Part shown: positions 47,090-60,319 of the stretch, piece after piece
Layout of the letters: each line of letters opens with the position of its first letter
Numbering within the stretch: position 1 is the first letter of the stretch
DNA from: Channa striata
Lineage: Eukaryota > Chordata > Actinopteri > Anabantiformes > Channidae
Direction of reading: 5' to 3'
Assembly: GCA_033026295.1 (NCBI GenBank)
Contig: CM065170.1
Coordinates: 32,500,780 to 32,564,779, forward strand
Length of the DNA stretch: 64,000 nt
The notes under the pieces: generated by a model
Seen by the model: the letters and a program-made list of their open reading frames with translations, nothing else
Told to the model about the DNA's origin: nothing
Databases searched by the model: none
Translations under genes and position numbers: made by a program

Positions 47090-47720
47090 GGCACGTCAGC
47101 CTTGCCTCAGGTTAAATACCCGGTCGTGAATTGACGCCAGCGCCAGTTTAAGGGCCCTCCTCCTCCTCTGCCCGTCCTCATTGTTGTTAAAGAGGATGTG
47201 ACAAAGAGGGATATCGGTACAATGAATATTTAATAACCCCCCCCTCCGCTGACTTATTCATGTTCCCCAGGCGTATCTGCCTCGCACATCCCTGCTCTCT
47301 ACCTGTCACAGTCCCTCTCACGGAAGAGCCATGGTGCAGTAATAACTTTGAGCCAGAAAGTAGTAGAGAAAAGACATCTTGATCAAGCATTGCTTCAGAA
47401 ATGATTTCAGCTAGCTGAGAGGTGATAGATATCCGTTATCCAGTACACCTCTTAAACATCATCCTCCCCTTGAACCGTTTTGACAGGAACTGCTTCCCCC
47501 CTTGTCAGAGCCAATTGGCTGAGGGATCGAGGGATTGAACATCTACAGGCGGACGGACAGACCACAATTACCAACAACGGAGGCAAAGGAAGGGGATCGG
47601 TTAGTGATGTTTGATGTGATTTATCCGACAGCGCCGGGAGTGCATTTAAACAGGAGGCCAGTGACGCCATGACATTGACGGAGTCGCGCAATCAATTGGA
47701 CTCGTCCGAGCACGAACGGC
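47090..47720. promoter_or_regulatory. Weak candidate conserved non-coding element
   Basis: It includes ACAATGAATATTTAATAACC near 47219 followed by a C8 run, TGACTTATTCATG near 47250, and a non-repetitive right end (47630-47720) with GCAATCAATTGGAC. The minus frames at 47187-47691 are unrecognised. Confidence 0.3.
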
Positions 47721-50309
47721 TGAGAAAGCTGCTGTCAGGGTCTGAGTGGCAGTTCATCATAACTACCTCGTTCGCCTGCAGCCCCCTCCTTCTTCCTCCT
47801 GTGGTGGGAAAAGCAGAGAAGAAGACCTGAGGAGAGAGGGGCAGATAAATCACCTCAACTCAGAGAGAACTGGGCTTCCACTCAGCTCAGTCTCACACGC
47901 CAAATTTCTGCCAGTTCAAAACTCCCACAAACTGTAAAATGCATCACCCCTTTACGTTGATGGGAACCTTCCTGTTAAGTGGACTACATCCTGTTGGTGT
48001 TTATCTCAATGCAACGATGCTTACATTGGAGAGTTGACGGCTGCTTTTGAAGTCCAGGAGGCAAAAGGTCCTCCTGTGACCTTCTGCATTATCGTGCACG
48101 AGCTTTATATATCTTGAGGTTTCTCGAATGGTTAGAGTTGATTTAGGAGTGAATGATGGACAGTAGTTCTAGCTGCTTTTGGGGCTTGAAGCACCGCGGG
48201 GAAGGTGAAGTTTCAGTTGCATAACAAATAATAAAAGTAAAAAACTGCCGTTTGTGTTTCACACTTTGCCTCAGAATAGAGCAAGAAGCAGGTAGCAAAC
48301 AACAAAAAGCGCGTGCAGCGTCCTTGGAGTCCTTAGTCATTGTGTTTATCGTGCGCAAAACTCAATAAGAAACGCATACTGTAGCGTCACGATGAGACAA
48401 CATCTGTGCGCTGGTCAATAATTCACAAATCTCAGACAGTGTTTCAGTCTAAGTTTTGAAAACAAGGATAGGTTGCACTTATCTCGACCTGGAGTCATGA
48501 GAAGGGCTATGGAGCCACGTTAACAATGCATGAGAGCTGCATTTTGAATCCCGCCACTGTTCATGCATTTTTTAAGGAGAAATACTTTCCTTAAAAAGTG
48601 GGTGGGGGCTGGCTCAGTGTGTTCTGTCTAAAAATAACGCCCCATACAGTAGATCACCTTACTCATACGGACGTGGTGAGCTCAGTGCGAGGTAGAGCAG
48701 CAAGAACCTCTTCACCCCCTTGTTTCTTCTCTTTGCTCTCTAACCTGTGTGATTATTATAAAGACGTGCAAGAATTAAAGCCTGTGTGACACTTGGAAGC
48801 ACGTGATCCGAGCACCTCTCATCAACTAGAGCCAAAATGGAAATTAAACATATGATGAGCCAACTTGTGTTGAGAAAATATATGCATTTGTGTATTTTTG
48901 CATACATTCGCGTCCTCAGCGCATATGTGGGCAGTTCAGAGTTCAGAGGGCAGCTGCGGTGGAAGATGCCTCGATGAAGAACAGGGTAGTCTAATTGTCT
49001 TGTTAGATGGTACATTGGCAAGGCCAACTGGTGTTTGTGCTCTTTTGAACCTGTAGTCGAAATGCTTCCAGGCGATGTGAGTTTTATAAAATGTCTATGC
49101 GAAACATCTGGTGGGCGTCTCTGTTAGGATTCATTTCATCATTTGGACTTTGTTGTAGTCAAATAAAAGCTTAGAAAGCGGTTGGATAAAGGCTTTTAAC
49201 TGTGTTTGATAAGTGATGGCACTCAAAGCTACAATAAGCAGTGAAGCTGGCGTGACACTCAGAACAGGCTTCGCGGCCCCTGCTCCACGTACACTTGTTC
49301 AGCCAGTCTAGTCCACAGCGTAAACGTTCTCATATCGGACAACGATATTTTTTTACAGCTCTAGACTGTAAATAGTATAAACGCTCTTCTATAATGATAA
49401 AACGCCATTAGAAAGAGAAAAAAGAGCAGCCCTGTTTGTTTTGTTTAGGACTTTTACTAAAATGAAGGCCTGAGCACTTGGACCTGTTTCGTCAGCGACC
49501 TGACCCTGACTCCTTGGACCCATGGGCTTGTGCCTTGCAGGTCTGCTTGGGAAGGCATCCTCTTGCAGCAGTGTGTTGACACCTAAGTAAATCCTGTATC
49601 CTGACAAATCTGCGGCGGTGAACATGCTTTGAACTGACGTTATGTAAAACCAGCCAGTGTAAATGTTGCGTTTGGCAAAGGAGTCGGTAATAAAACCTAA
49701 TATGCTGTTAATTCTGGCAGTTTATGGGTGTAATAGGAAAAAAATGTAGACAAAATATGATACCAAAGTAAGGATTGAGCTCATTAAAGTGTAGGAAGGA
49801 GAAACGGGTGATGACAAGACCCTGGTCCCAGCTTAACATCATCCCATTTTGCGGCGGGTATCCACTTGAATCCCTTACAAATGAAAAGTGCATCTGTGCA
49901 TCAGCTGTGCTCGAATTCTTTTTTAGTGAATGTTAATGTTGGGATGTAGGCCGCAGGGAGTCAGCGACCATCAGACAAATCACCAAAACTAAACCAGGAC
50001 TTGACAAAGAAACCAGTATCCAGTTTCCTAAAAAGCTGTGATGTACTCTCCCAGCCCTAAATGTGCTACTCCTCCAGTTATTCAGATTTATTAAACTATA
50101 TCTCACGTCTGTTTGACTTTGTGTCAACACTCCAAACTCTGTGGCAGTGCTCGAGCTGTTATGTTGCCGTTACTGGTTTTAATCATTTTTGGCCAGTTTC
50201 CACTTCCTGCCTGAAAAGTGAAACAGCTTAGGAATGTCATTCTTTGAAAAGAAAACAGAGAGGATCCACAGAGGAAGTCCTCCCACAGTCCTCTGGTCTC
50301 CATGCACTG
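47721..50309. other. Plain non-coding stretch
   Basis: I see no exon, RNA gene or mobile element. Open frames stay below 100 codons. Confidence 0.6.
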
Positions 50310-50478
50310 CTAAACACACACACACTGATGCAGGCACACAGGCATCTACACACACACATTCTCACACCCACGTACAACTCTCCCACACTGTCAAACAGGC
50401 TCATGTGCACACACACCACGCGCACACATTCTCACTTACAGACACACACCGATTCACTCTCTCTCACACACAAACGCA
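50310..50478 (+). repeat. Degenerate CA-rich array
   Basis: About 170 bases of CACACA interrupted by T, G and longer insertions (for example CTCACACCCACG) represent an old, decayed microsatellite. The 203-codon plus-strand frame starting at 50234, rich in His and Thr, is a product of this array. Confidence 0.9.
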
Positions 50479-53400
50479 CAGAGGGCTGCAGCAGGGCTTG
50501 CTGGGAAACATCAGACACCCAGGGAGGAAGGAGGACAGGCTTTTCCCACATTTAGACTCCATGGATACTTCAGAAGTGAGGCTAAAAATAGAGCCAATGT
50601 TAACCAAACCAACACTGAATCAAGTGCAGCAACAAGCATGTCGGCTCTGCACTGCTGCACTTTGGCCCAGCGTTTCAGCGCTGACGCACAGCACAGCACA
50701 GTTGCCCGGACAATCGCTTGAGTCATTTAATCATAAGTGCAATTATCAAATTTGTGGACTTTACGATGACTGCTTCTTAAACGGGTCTAACTTTGGGGAA
50801 AAAAAAAAAACTGATTCGAAGCTGCTTCTAATGATCTTCTGTTGAGTGTCCGCGCACACTCAGAACACGGCCAAATGACTCCGCACGAGCCCTTGTAGCT
50901 GTGCGGACAATAAAAAAAGTCTAATTTAGGCCCAAAGAGTTTCACATTCAACCATCTCTTTTCATCTGCTCATACACCAGTAAAACTAAAAATATTAGTC
51001 ACAGTCTTTAATTTGCAGCATTAAGTCTGACTTGATGACAGCTCATCCTTACAAAAGGAGAGAAAAGTTAGTGCGTAATTATAATCACAATTAGCTGACA
51101 CAGTCAACACTGCAGCCCGACTCTTTATATCTGTAAATGAACAGTAATTGTTTAGACCCTCTAGATTCCTAAATCACCAGTATCTTCACAGTTTAAAGAC
51201 ACACACGAGTCTTTGAAGCAAGAAAACTCTTTCCCCCGGAAACAGTCTTCTCTGCACACTTGCTTTGTTTGTGCAAAATTCCAATCTATAATGTGCATTT
51301 ATCTCAGAATAGGTTTCCCATAAGCCATTTGGTGTTAATGTCACCTTAAAAAAAAAAAAAATCAAGCACACACATTTCCATTGTCTTGTGTTTTTCTAAT
51401 TGTTATTTACCTTCACTGGTTTGGTGAGAAGACAGGATGCACACAGTGATTCATTCCTGCTTTCACACTTTTTTTAATGGATAAAGAAGCTCGCTACTTT
51501 GCAGCACACTGCTTCATATTCATATCATGTTTACATATTTGTACCACTGACCTGCTCGCTGCAACCTTTTGCAGTCGTGCAAAGTGCCTCGCTCCGGGGC
51601 GCACGGACGGGAAAGTTTGAGCAAGATTTCCTCAGGAGGCATTTCAAACCGCTGACCTTCCAATCACAAGCCCGTCTCTGCTGCTTTCAGCCACTTTCAC
51701 CACTGATGCCTTTATGCAAAATAATCTCATTTCACATTTGCTCACTTCTCCAGCGCGCACCAATTGTCCGACCCAGTCACTGTCTCCGAATAAAAACGCG
51801 TCTGGCCTTTTTACATGTTCTCCCTGTTGCCTAACTTGCTCCTGTTCCTGGCACCCAGTCCTGTTTAATTTAGTTCAAGGGTGAAATCCTGTTTAAATGG
51901 GAAAAAAACACATACATGGCAACCAGATATTCACAACAAAAGCTGAACACATGCTGCAAGTGGACAAGCTGATTAAAAGAGCAGAGCTTCTGCGCAGGGG
52001 CATGGCAACGCGATGCGGCCGCCAGTTTGAGCAATAACATCAGAAGTGCAGGCAGCAAGCGCAGAGAGCTTGTAGAACTTGATCAGCGTCATCATTTACA
52101 GTCGTCCCGGGATGTTGGCGGATGTGGATCTTCTCATCACGTACAGTAACTGTGCGATGATGTCGGATTCTCTTATCATGTTCAGCTGCTCAGCTGATTT
52201 GCGCTTTTTAGCTCGACCAGTTGACCAACAAGGGTGTTTTTTGATAGTTTCAGGGAATTGCAGAGATTGTCTTTAACTGCAATAGGCTGTTGCGATTATT
52301 CATCTTTTGTCTTTTTTAATTTGTCTGTCCAATTCCGTCTGTTTTAGTATTCCCTCTAGCTTCCATTTTCACCCCTCCTCCTGTCACAGAGCAACTTTTT
52401 AAAAAAATAAAATATACAGAAATGTCTGCTTTAATAAAATTCACTCATGACCTAACTACCGGTTTAGGTTTTAACGTGCAGTTGAAATTATATTATTTCA
52501 ATAGTATTATATTTCATTTAAATGAATGCGGTTTGAAGTGCTTTCGTGCCTCCACGAGACAGAGCCACTATTTCTGAACCACCCCTGCAAATTCCCACAA
52601 TTTCTTTTCATTTACTACAAACCTAAACAAAAAAGCAGCTCCACATTTTTTTCCCATGACCCCTTTGCTTGATGGTTTCTGGTAGGAACCACCTTCCTCC
52701 TCATCCTCCTCCTCCCTGATGCGAGGTGATGCTGTGCTCATGCATTTGCTTATTCAGTGTGCAAACCCTCTAAATCACATTTGTGTAGTTTCGGATGTCA
52801 CCTCCGTGCACCGAGCAAAGAAACACCAGAGCACATTAGGACCCGCCCCGGAGGGAAGATGTGCTGCCCTCACGGGTCACTGAGGATTATTGTAGGAATG
52901 ATCATTTACGTTTTGTTCTATTCTGGGTCCAAATCTATTAACGTGATGGTAACAATAATAGTTTTGTGCTTCCTGTTTTGCCTTAAATCACAGATATAAC
53001 AATGCTGTGCAGAGGTTAAAGGAAGAAGTCTGCATTTTTAACGACGTACCCACATAAAAAGTTTTAAATTAAAGAAAAAGTAACACATTTCGCAAATCAC
53101 TCGTAATCACAGTATGTTGTTCCGCTTTTAATTTGAAATTCTATAAAAATAATCGCCACCTTTATCTTGTCGTGTGTCAGGGGCCTAAATTGATGGTGTG
53201 ACAGTACAATCTGAAGCTGAAAACGAAGATGCTGCTACTCTTAAAAAACAGATGATAAATTTAGCTTCCCATATGGCACCGGCATCTGGCATTATCTGAG
53301 CGTTCAAGTAGACGGCGGCCGACTCAGCGAAGGGGCCCGCTGCACGATGACGCGATTGTGCCTCTGTGTTTGAAATGCCAGAGATTATCTCGGGCTTCGT

Positions 53401-54737
53401 GTTGAGATATGTACCTCATTGATGTAACGTTTTACAGATGGTGTAGTAGCTGCTGTGTGTTCAGCGCAGACAGAGAGTGAGAGAGCAAAGCGCCATAATC
53501 TCCTGATGTGCGATGACAGGTAGTCTCAAAGCAAAGCCTTTACACGCCGTACCTGCAGCGCTGCTCGATTTGATGGGAGATCAGTGGGCTGTCGACTCTG
53601 CTAACAGCCGGGCGTGCAGCAAATCCATCGAAAGGCACAAGAGACAAACACAAACCTCACACGCCGACACATGAAAGCGTGTGGAGCACGTGAAATCACA
53701 GCGTCTGTACAACTGACTGACACAGGTACGCGAGCCTGCGAATGTAGCTGCAGTGCTACAGTCAGACTCCAGTCTGAACTCGGAATCCAACCCAGTTTTT
53801 CAGGTTTAGCTGTCTGTGGCGCCTACATCAGGCACAGTGAGACCTGAGACCAGAGCTTCAGTTGAGCATTATCCACATGCGAAGGTGGAGACCGGGCTGC
53901 GTAGGTCGCTTCACCTCAGGTGACATCCTTTGGGACACATGGTTGACATACAGCATGTGGTGCTCCCTAATACCTAGACCCCGGCTTTGTTCCTTTACGA
54001 GTTCTGCATCTATTCCTTCAGAGCTAAAAATCTAATGCTAAATGTATATACAGGCTCTGCTGCTGCAACACTTGTTAAAAAGTTTGCACACTTCATTCAT
54101 TTTAAAAGCTGTGTCTGTGAAGGTTTATATGAAATATTCAAATGTCTCTGTGGACGTACACAAACGTATTGTGGGAAACGGGTGGCAGAGGTCATAAACC
54201 CGTTGTACATACCGTAGTACGAGATGAGGAGGAACCCACTTGTAGGTCCCATGGACGTGTACCTACATTTCTCCCAGTGAAGCACGTTTCTGCAGGCTAT
54301 GATTAATTTGTAGGCAAACACTCCATTCAATTTGGGGTTTTCCGTTTCCAAGAATGAAAAAAACTTTTTAATAAAGTCATTGTTAGAAGCTGAAACTCTG
54401 TAATCTGTAATGTATGAGTTGAAGGTTTTGAACGTCTTTGCATAGATTTGACACTGTATTAAAGGCACAGAAATTAGAGCAGTTTCCCACCACGGATGCA
54501 AAGGAGCCAAGATGAACATGGAGACAATGCGCCACGTAAAGAATAAAATGCACAAAAATGTGTGTGCAAAAATAGTTCAGATGGAAAAAAAACATGTGCG
54601 TACGTATTGGATGGATGCATGAATGCTCTTGCAACAAATGCAGTTTGCATTCTCTGCAATATCTATGCTACACCAGTTAGCAACTTCTCTTTCCTCTGTG
54701 TCTCTTTTCCCACACACACTAAAACGGCCTGAGCCTG
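50479..54737. other. Plain non-coding stretch
   Basis: I recognise no gene or element. It contains an A14 run at 51348-51361, an A10 run near 50801-50810, and an AT-rich part at 52390-52510. The 152-codon minus frame at 54097-54555 has no recognisable domain. Confidence 0.55.
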
Positions 54738-54754
54738 CACACACACACACACAC
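54738..54754 (+). repeat. (CA)8 microsatellite
   Basis: Eight perfect CA units plus one base, followed by a broken TCGCACACA stretch. Confidence 0.95.
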
Positions 54755-55585
54755 TCGCACACAAAATCACCGGTATCACTCCTTCAGCGCTCTGAATGAT
54801 TTTGCTCTCAGCTGAGCCACATCACAGGCGAGGAACGAGTGCGGCCCTCCATCAAAGAGTTCTTTAAATGAAATCATGTCCTCTGATGATTCAAAGCAAA
54901 CATTTTCCTGAATGTGCTCCTCTGAAGAGCAGGCCTTCAAGTGAGTGAGGACGCTACTTTTACGCTTTGAGCGACGCTCCGCAGGGTGACGCCGGGGGGG
55001 GAGGGTACTAAATGGTGACAAAATGAAAATGGATCTCTCTTGCACCCAGAATGGATACAATATATGAACTTAGATTTGATCTTGCAAAGCCTATTTTATG
55101 GGCCAGAGGAAGTTTGTGTTACTCAAAATGTGTGTCCAACAAATAATCAACTCGAATCTGAGCTTATTTCAATTGAAAACATAAACTGTGGAAACAGCTG
55201 AACATTTGTAGAAAGACACGGTGAGCATTTTGATATTTGAATATCTCCGTCAGGAAAGCAGTGAAATGGGTCAGACCTTTTAAAATAAGTCAACTCCTTA
55301 TGCTACAGCATCATAGCAGGGCTCCAGTAATCACGGACTTTCAGAGCTACATTTAGTTGAAAAGCGAACAGGGTTTGGGTGTCACAGTTGTGTGACGACC
55401 TTTGTTGATGGGGTGAATGTAAAGGTCCAACACACTGAAGCTTTCAATTCATCCAGAAATGACATTGCTAAAACTTTCACTAGACACATAAAAAATATCC
55501 TTCTTGAATATAGCAAAATTGAAAAAGACATTTTTAGTCGGATGAAACAACGTGTCTGTATAAAACTACATAAATTTCCATGAAT

Positions 55586-55650
55586 TAAAAAGTAATTTTA
55601 AAATATATATATATAAATATATATTTAAAAAATATATATTATAAACAATT
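55586..55650. repeat. AT-rich low-complexity tract
   Basis: Mostly A and T, with ATATATATAT segments at 55602-55614 and 55633-55639. It would melt easily and may form small hairpins. There is no gene context. Confidence 0.9.
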
Positions 55651-56029
55651 TGCTCAGTAATGCATCTCTGGGCTAAAAATTCAGAGCACAGTGTCACTTT
55701 TGTCTGACTTCTGAACGTGTGGTTGCAGGCAGCAACACCCGCTATGAGGTGTTGTTTGTTTTTAGCGAAAGTACCATGATCCGGGTTTGATCCGTGTGGT
55801 TCTGTGGGGTTCAGCCCATTCCTGCATCAGCAGCAAAAGTGTCACATCATTTCCATCAGCTGAGTCTGTTGTGACACTTTCCAATTTGTGACGAAACGCC
55901 GCAACACCGCCTTCTCTGTCAATGCAGCAATCTGCTAATAATTCCATTTTCTGCTTGGATATGTTCAAATTGAATTAACCCAGTGTCGAGGTGCGGTTTC
56001 CACCTTACACCTCTCTCGGGTTTGAAGGA

Positions 56030-56330
56030 CACGTTTCCCCCCCCTTCCTCCTTTGAGCAACAGATTGTAAAATCTGTTGACAGCTTTGACAGGCTCGCTA
56101 AGAAAGCAGAGTTCATTATCGAAGTCATCGCCTGGTCCGTAAAGGTTATTCACTCGTCCTTCTCAGAGACAGAGCCCCGTCCACAGAGTGACACGGTAAT
56201 GGTTAATGTTGCACGCCACACCGTGGAGAACGGGGAGTTTGGGGGAGACGTGGTCGCAAAAGATGTGGTGTGAAATCATTCCGGACATGTTTGGGAAATC
56301 TTGTCGCCTAATGACACCAGCAGGAGAGGC
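56030..56330. promoter_or_regulatory. Unclassified block with an open plus-strand frame
   Basis: A pyrimidine tract ending in AG (56034-56067) precedes an open frame (55983-56273). Its stretch 56056-56160 has amphipathic, protein-like composition (Lys, Ile, Val, Asp, Phe mix). I do not recognise the peptide. It could be a chance frame over a regulatory block, or less likely an unrecognised exon. No donor site stands out, although GTAAAG follows near 56138. Confidence 0.2.
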
Positions 56331-56619
56331 GGGGAAGGTAGTGGATGGTGGAGTGGATAGATAACATCGGACGCCTCCTGTCAGATGTGTCGCTCGTGCC
56401 TTTGTGTCCTGCAATTCAATTTTCCTTTTAAGTCTCACATGTGCGCCACACTGTTTGCTTCTTATTAGAGCAGGCATCCGGAAAACCAGACTCGGGTAAA
56501 TGTGGCGAAAAGGTGTGTGCTAAAATTAATCGGCAAAAGTTCCTATCCCGTCTTCTTCTGTTGTTGCAGGAATGAAATTGGAAACCCTGACCACACGAGG
56601 CAGCTTAAAAGTCGAGAAC

Positions 56620-56800
56620 GCGGCCTGTTTTAGTGCTGTTAGGCCAGTTTTTCCAACTTTCACATGAGAAAAGTGAGAGGACTAAACTTCCTCATAATGA
56701 ATGAACGCCTCACATCCACTTTAGAGGAACATCCTTTTCTCATTATATTGCAATAAATTCAACTGGATGTGGCCTATATTTAGTGTGCTGCTGATCTCGG
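56620..56800. promoter_or_regulatory. Weak candidate conserved non-coding element
   Basis: The non-repetitive AT-rich block contains CTCATAATGAATGAACGCC near 56692 and TCATTATATTGCAATAAATTC near 56739. No open frame is present. Confidence 0.3.
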
Positions 56801-59800
56801 CCCAGAGATATGCTCCTCCTAACTCATGATTCCTCCCTCATCTTCGTTTTGGCACTGCACCACATTCGCCCTAAGACAAATCTTTTCCTAAGTGTAAATG
56901 AAAATTCTTCGACTCCAAATCATGGTATCAGACAGTGGGGGATGTTGGCTTACGCAGAAGATAAGCTTAGGTAAAAGAATGGACATTTTGACTCAGTTTT
57001 TGGGTTGGACTTGATACAAAACAGCATTTGGGATCATTTCCCAATAACGGCAGCTGCAGTTAACTGTGGCTGATGTACAGAAACTGCACAAAATAGGCAG
57101 GGATTGGGTGATGAAACTGGAAAAGCTAAACGCTGCCTTCGAATAGTGAAAGAGCACAAAAGTACACAATCCTTTGGCTGAGATGGAAAAGTAGAGGAGC
57201 GGACAAAAACACCGAGAAATCTTTCTTTTTACAGGAACACACCTTTGTTTTTGCACATCTCACTTTAGCCCTTGATGAAGTGCCTCTGAGCCGTGTTATC
57301 AGATCAGCTTGGATGTTGTTGAACTTGAAGGACCAGCTGAATCAGCTCAGCCTCCCTCAGAATTCAGGAAGCTGGTGACATCCACGTCCTCCTCTCTGTG
57401 AGGTTACCTCGACCTTAATTTCATCCGTATTCGTTCACGTGCCATCGTTTGGCTGCTAAAGTCCGGATGTGCTGCCGTGTCGACGTGTACCGATTCCCAG
57501 CGCGATTCCTCAGGGGTTCAGTGGCCCAGTGCTCCTCTGTGAATGACATCTAGTCTGCTTTCTCAGTTTTAGTTGTTTAACTTTTGCTGAATTAACGGTG
57601 TTATTCTCACAGAGGCTAAAAGCAACATGGGATGTGTATTCACCTTTAGCCCGCCGCCTGGATTAGCTTGCTCGTCTTGGGCCTCTGTTGTTGCCCACAA
57701 ACTATTAAATGACATCAGAGAGAGATACCACTCTACTGCTGACAAATGTTTTCATTCCGAAACACACACATCATATTTTCACCAAATGCTGCTCATCGTC
57801 AGCATTTGTTTGTACTGCAGCCAGTCAACTGCACGTACCCGAGCTCTGCGGTGGAGTGGGCAGTATTTATACCGACGACATGAGCAGCAGTAGAGGCCTG
57901 TGGTACAGGTAAACAGGCCAGAGCAGGTGCGAACACGAGCAGAGATTATTCAGTGTTTAGTCTGGATGCTGATATTGTCCTGAAATGCCTAAATTCTATT
58001 TTTTCTACTGCAGGGACGTTTCCCTGGGACCAGGGACCTTTTATCTTTAGTGTTTTGGGCATTTTGGGGAACCCGGGATAGAAGAACTTTAAAACTTTCT
58101 CCGCCTACCTGCATTTTCCCCTGGATTAACCAGTGTTTGAATGTAGATCCAGAGCTGTTATTCATCCCCCCCAACAAAAAAGGATTGGGTGGAGGTAGAA
58201 CTTTTAGACGTTTTAGGAACATCGGGGTTAAGGCCTGTTCGACTGGCCCCCACTGACCTCGTGTTACATGCCTAATATTTCCAAAAACTGGCTGCATATG
58301 TAAAAAGTAACGCGTCATTGGGAATTTAATCCTTCACAAGGCAAATGTGCCCAATCTTCACATGGATTTGACCCTGCTGTAAAGATGCAAATCAGAATTA
58401 ACTCAAAACTTTAAGCTCAGTAAAGGTTTGTTCCTGTCAGAGAAGACTCCCAGGAACCGTCTGGTGGAAACGGGCATATGTGTCAGTCGGTTCCTCAGTA
58501 ATTTGCTGTATGACGTTCTTGCTTTGTTTGTCGAGTACTGGGAATTCCACGGTGGCTCCTGTGTTTTAACTTTTTGTTCATCAAAAAAAAAAAGCTCAGT
58601 GAGATTTAAATAAAAAAATTTTCATACAGGAGAAAATAGTGCCCTTAAAGTATTTTCCCCCACAATTTGTGTAATGACGGAACAGGTCACAGTGCAGCCG
58701 TGTGGTTCAACGATGTGTTTTGAATATTTTTTTGAAATAACAACGGAGGTTGACAGAGGAATGAGATACACCACGGTTTGGACACGCCTGCAAGGTTCTG
58801 GTCTTTTACTAGGGGGTTTGTTGACTGTAAAAAAAAGAGAATGACCACACTTATCCTTTTAAAGACAACATGTGAAATTCATAAAGTAAATTAAAACCAG
58901 TTGATTATTTAACTTAATTTGCTTTCGCTGCCAGTGACATTTTTAGAGTCTTTAAGCCGCTTTTTCATGCAAAGAGAGACACTTTCCCGAGTGGAAAATC
59001 CTCTAAAACGGCTTCTGCACTAATAAACGTCTTTGATGGTTAGGAACTCTTTTAAGGCAGCATTCAGGGCAGATTTTACACGCCGACACCGATGACGTGA
59101 GCAGAGTAAAATCATTTAATCACCTCTGTCATATCAGCAAACATCATTCGCTGGCAAATATTCGATTTTGATTAAAAAGCCAATATTGGCAAACCCAAAC
59201 AGAGCCGGAGAGAGTGATGTCCCTGCTGAGACACAAAAACAATCCTCACATATGCAGCTCCACAAAAGGAGACCAAAACAATATTTTGTTCCCACAGCTT
59301 TTATTCATCCTGTTATACATCAGAAAGTTGTCATCAACATTTCCTAGATATAAATCAGTGCCAGGATCAGAGAGGAGAGGAGGAGGAGAGGCTTAGAGGC
59401 AGAGCGCTCTTAAATCTAACAAAATCTAACACTTGAATCATGGTTGTTCTGGCAGCCTGGGGGCACAGCGGCGGGCTCCAGGCGTCAAGGCGCCACCTCA
59501 AATTCTCTGCTGTGGTCGGGTACAGTCTCTCCCCACATGGCACTCATTTCTGGCTGCAGAGTTTCAGCGTGAGAGCCTTCTGCCTTTCCAGCGGTGAGGA
59601 GATGCCTGAACAATTACGCTGGTAATTAGGGGAGGGTGGATCTCCGCTCTGGCACGGCCAAACCGAACGAGGGCCCACGCCAGTGATCAAATGACGTACA
59701 TTTCAGAGTTGCGAGGACAGGCCCCTGCCACGGATGAAATGAATAATTTACAGTTGGGGCAGAATTTGTGTTAACTGCAGCACACTTCTGTAGAATTGCT

Positions 59801-60319
59801 GGGGAAAAGCAGACCAAACAACTTGAAAGGAGGAAGAAGAAAAGAATAGTGCGGCGCCAAAGATCATCAAAAGCTGAGATAGAAGTGACACGACTCACAC
59901 CCACTCCCATTGTGGGGTTCAAAAAGATTTTTGTCTTTGCTTGGTGCTTTTTTCTTTTTTTTCCCCTTTTATTTGTTTCTTAGTTAGGGAGGCAAAATCT
60001 TGTCATTAAAGCAATTTTTCTGCGGCTTTGGCTGAAGCGTCGGCGTCAGGCAGACAAAAAGCTTTGGTGATAAGTTAGCTTAAATGACAGATTGCGACTT
60101 TATTGTGCACATTTCATTATTAGCTCATATTTTGTCTGCAGTTGCATGAAGAGGTCGGGCCTCGCGCTGGAACCCAGATGGGCCGACGGCCTCTCGTGCT
60201 GCAGAAACGAGTCTCTGTTGACCCTCCCCCTGCCCATCTAACATCACAACAACAAACCCCGCTGCTGAAACACTTCCTGTTGTTTTCCTCGTCGACATCA
60301 GAAATCTGTAAAGTTTGCA
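56801..60319. other. Plain non-coding stretch
   Basis: I see no supported exon. An acceptor-like run ending at about 58014 (TTTTTTCTACTGCAG) is followed by sequence with no recognisable product. An octamer ATGCAAAT lies at 58385-58392, an A11 run at 58583-58593, and a purine-rich run at about 59369-59392. Confidence 0.55.

Noticed and set aside
50234..50845. 203-codon plus-strand open frame
   Set aside because: Its first half is the translation of a decayed CA array (His/Thr rich) and the remainder matches nothing I know.
57991..58014. Strong-looking splice acceptor (pyrimidine tract plus CTGCAG)
   Set aside because: The following sequence shows no recognisable exon and no donor pairing. 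Isolated acceptors are common in vertebrate DNA.
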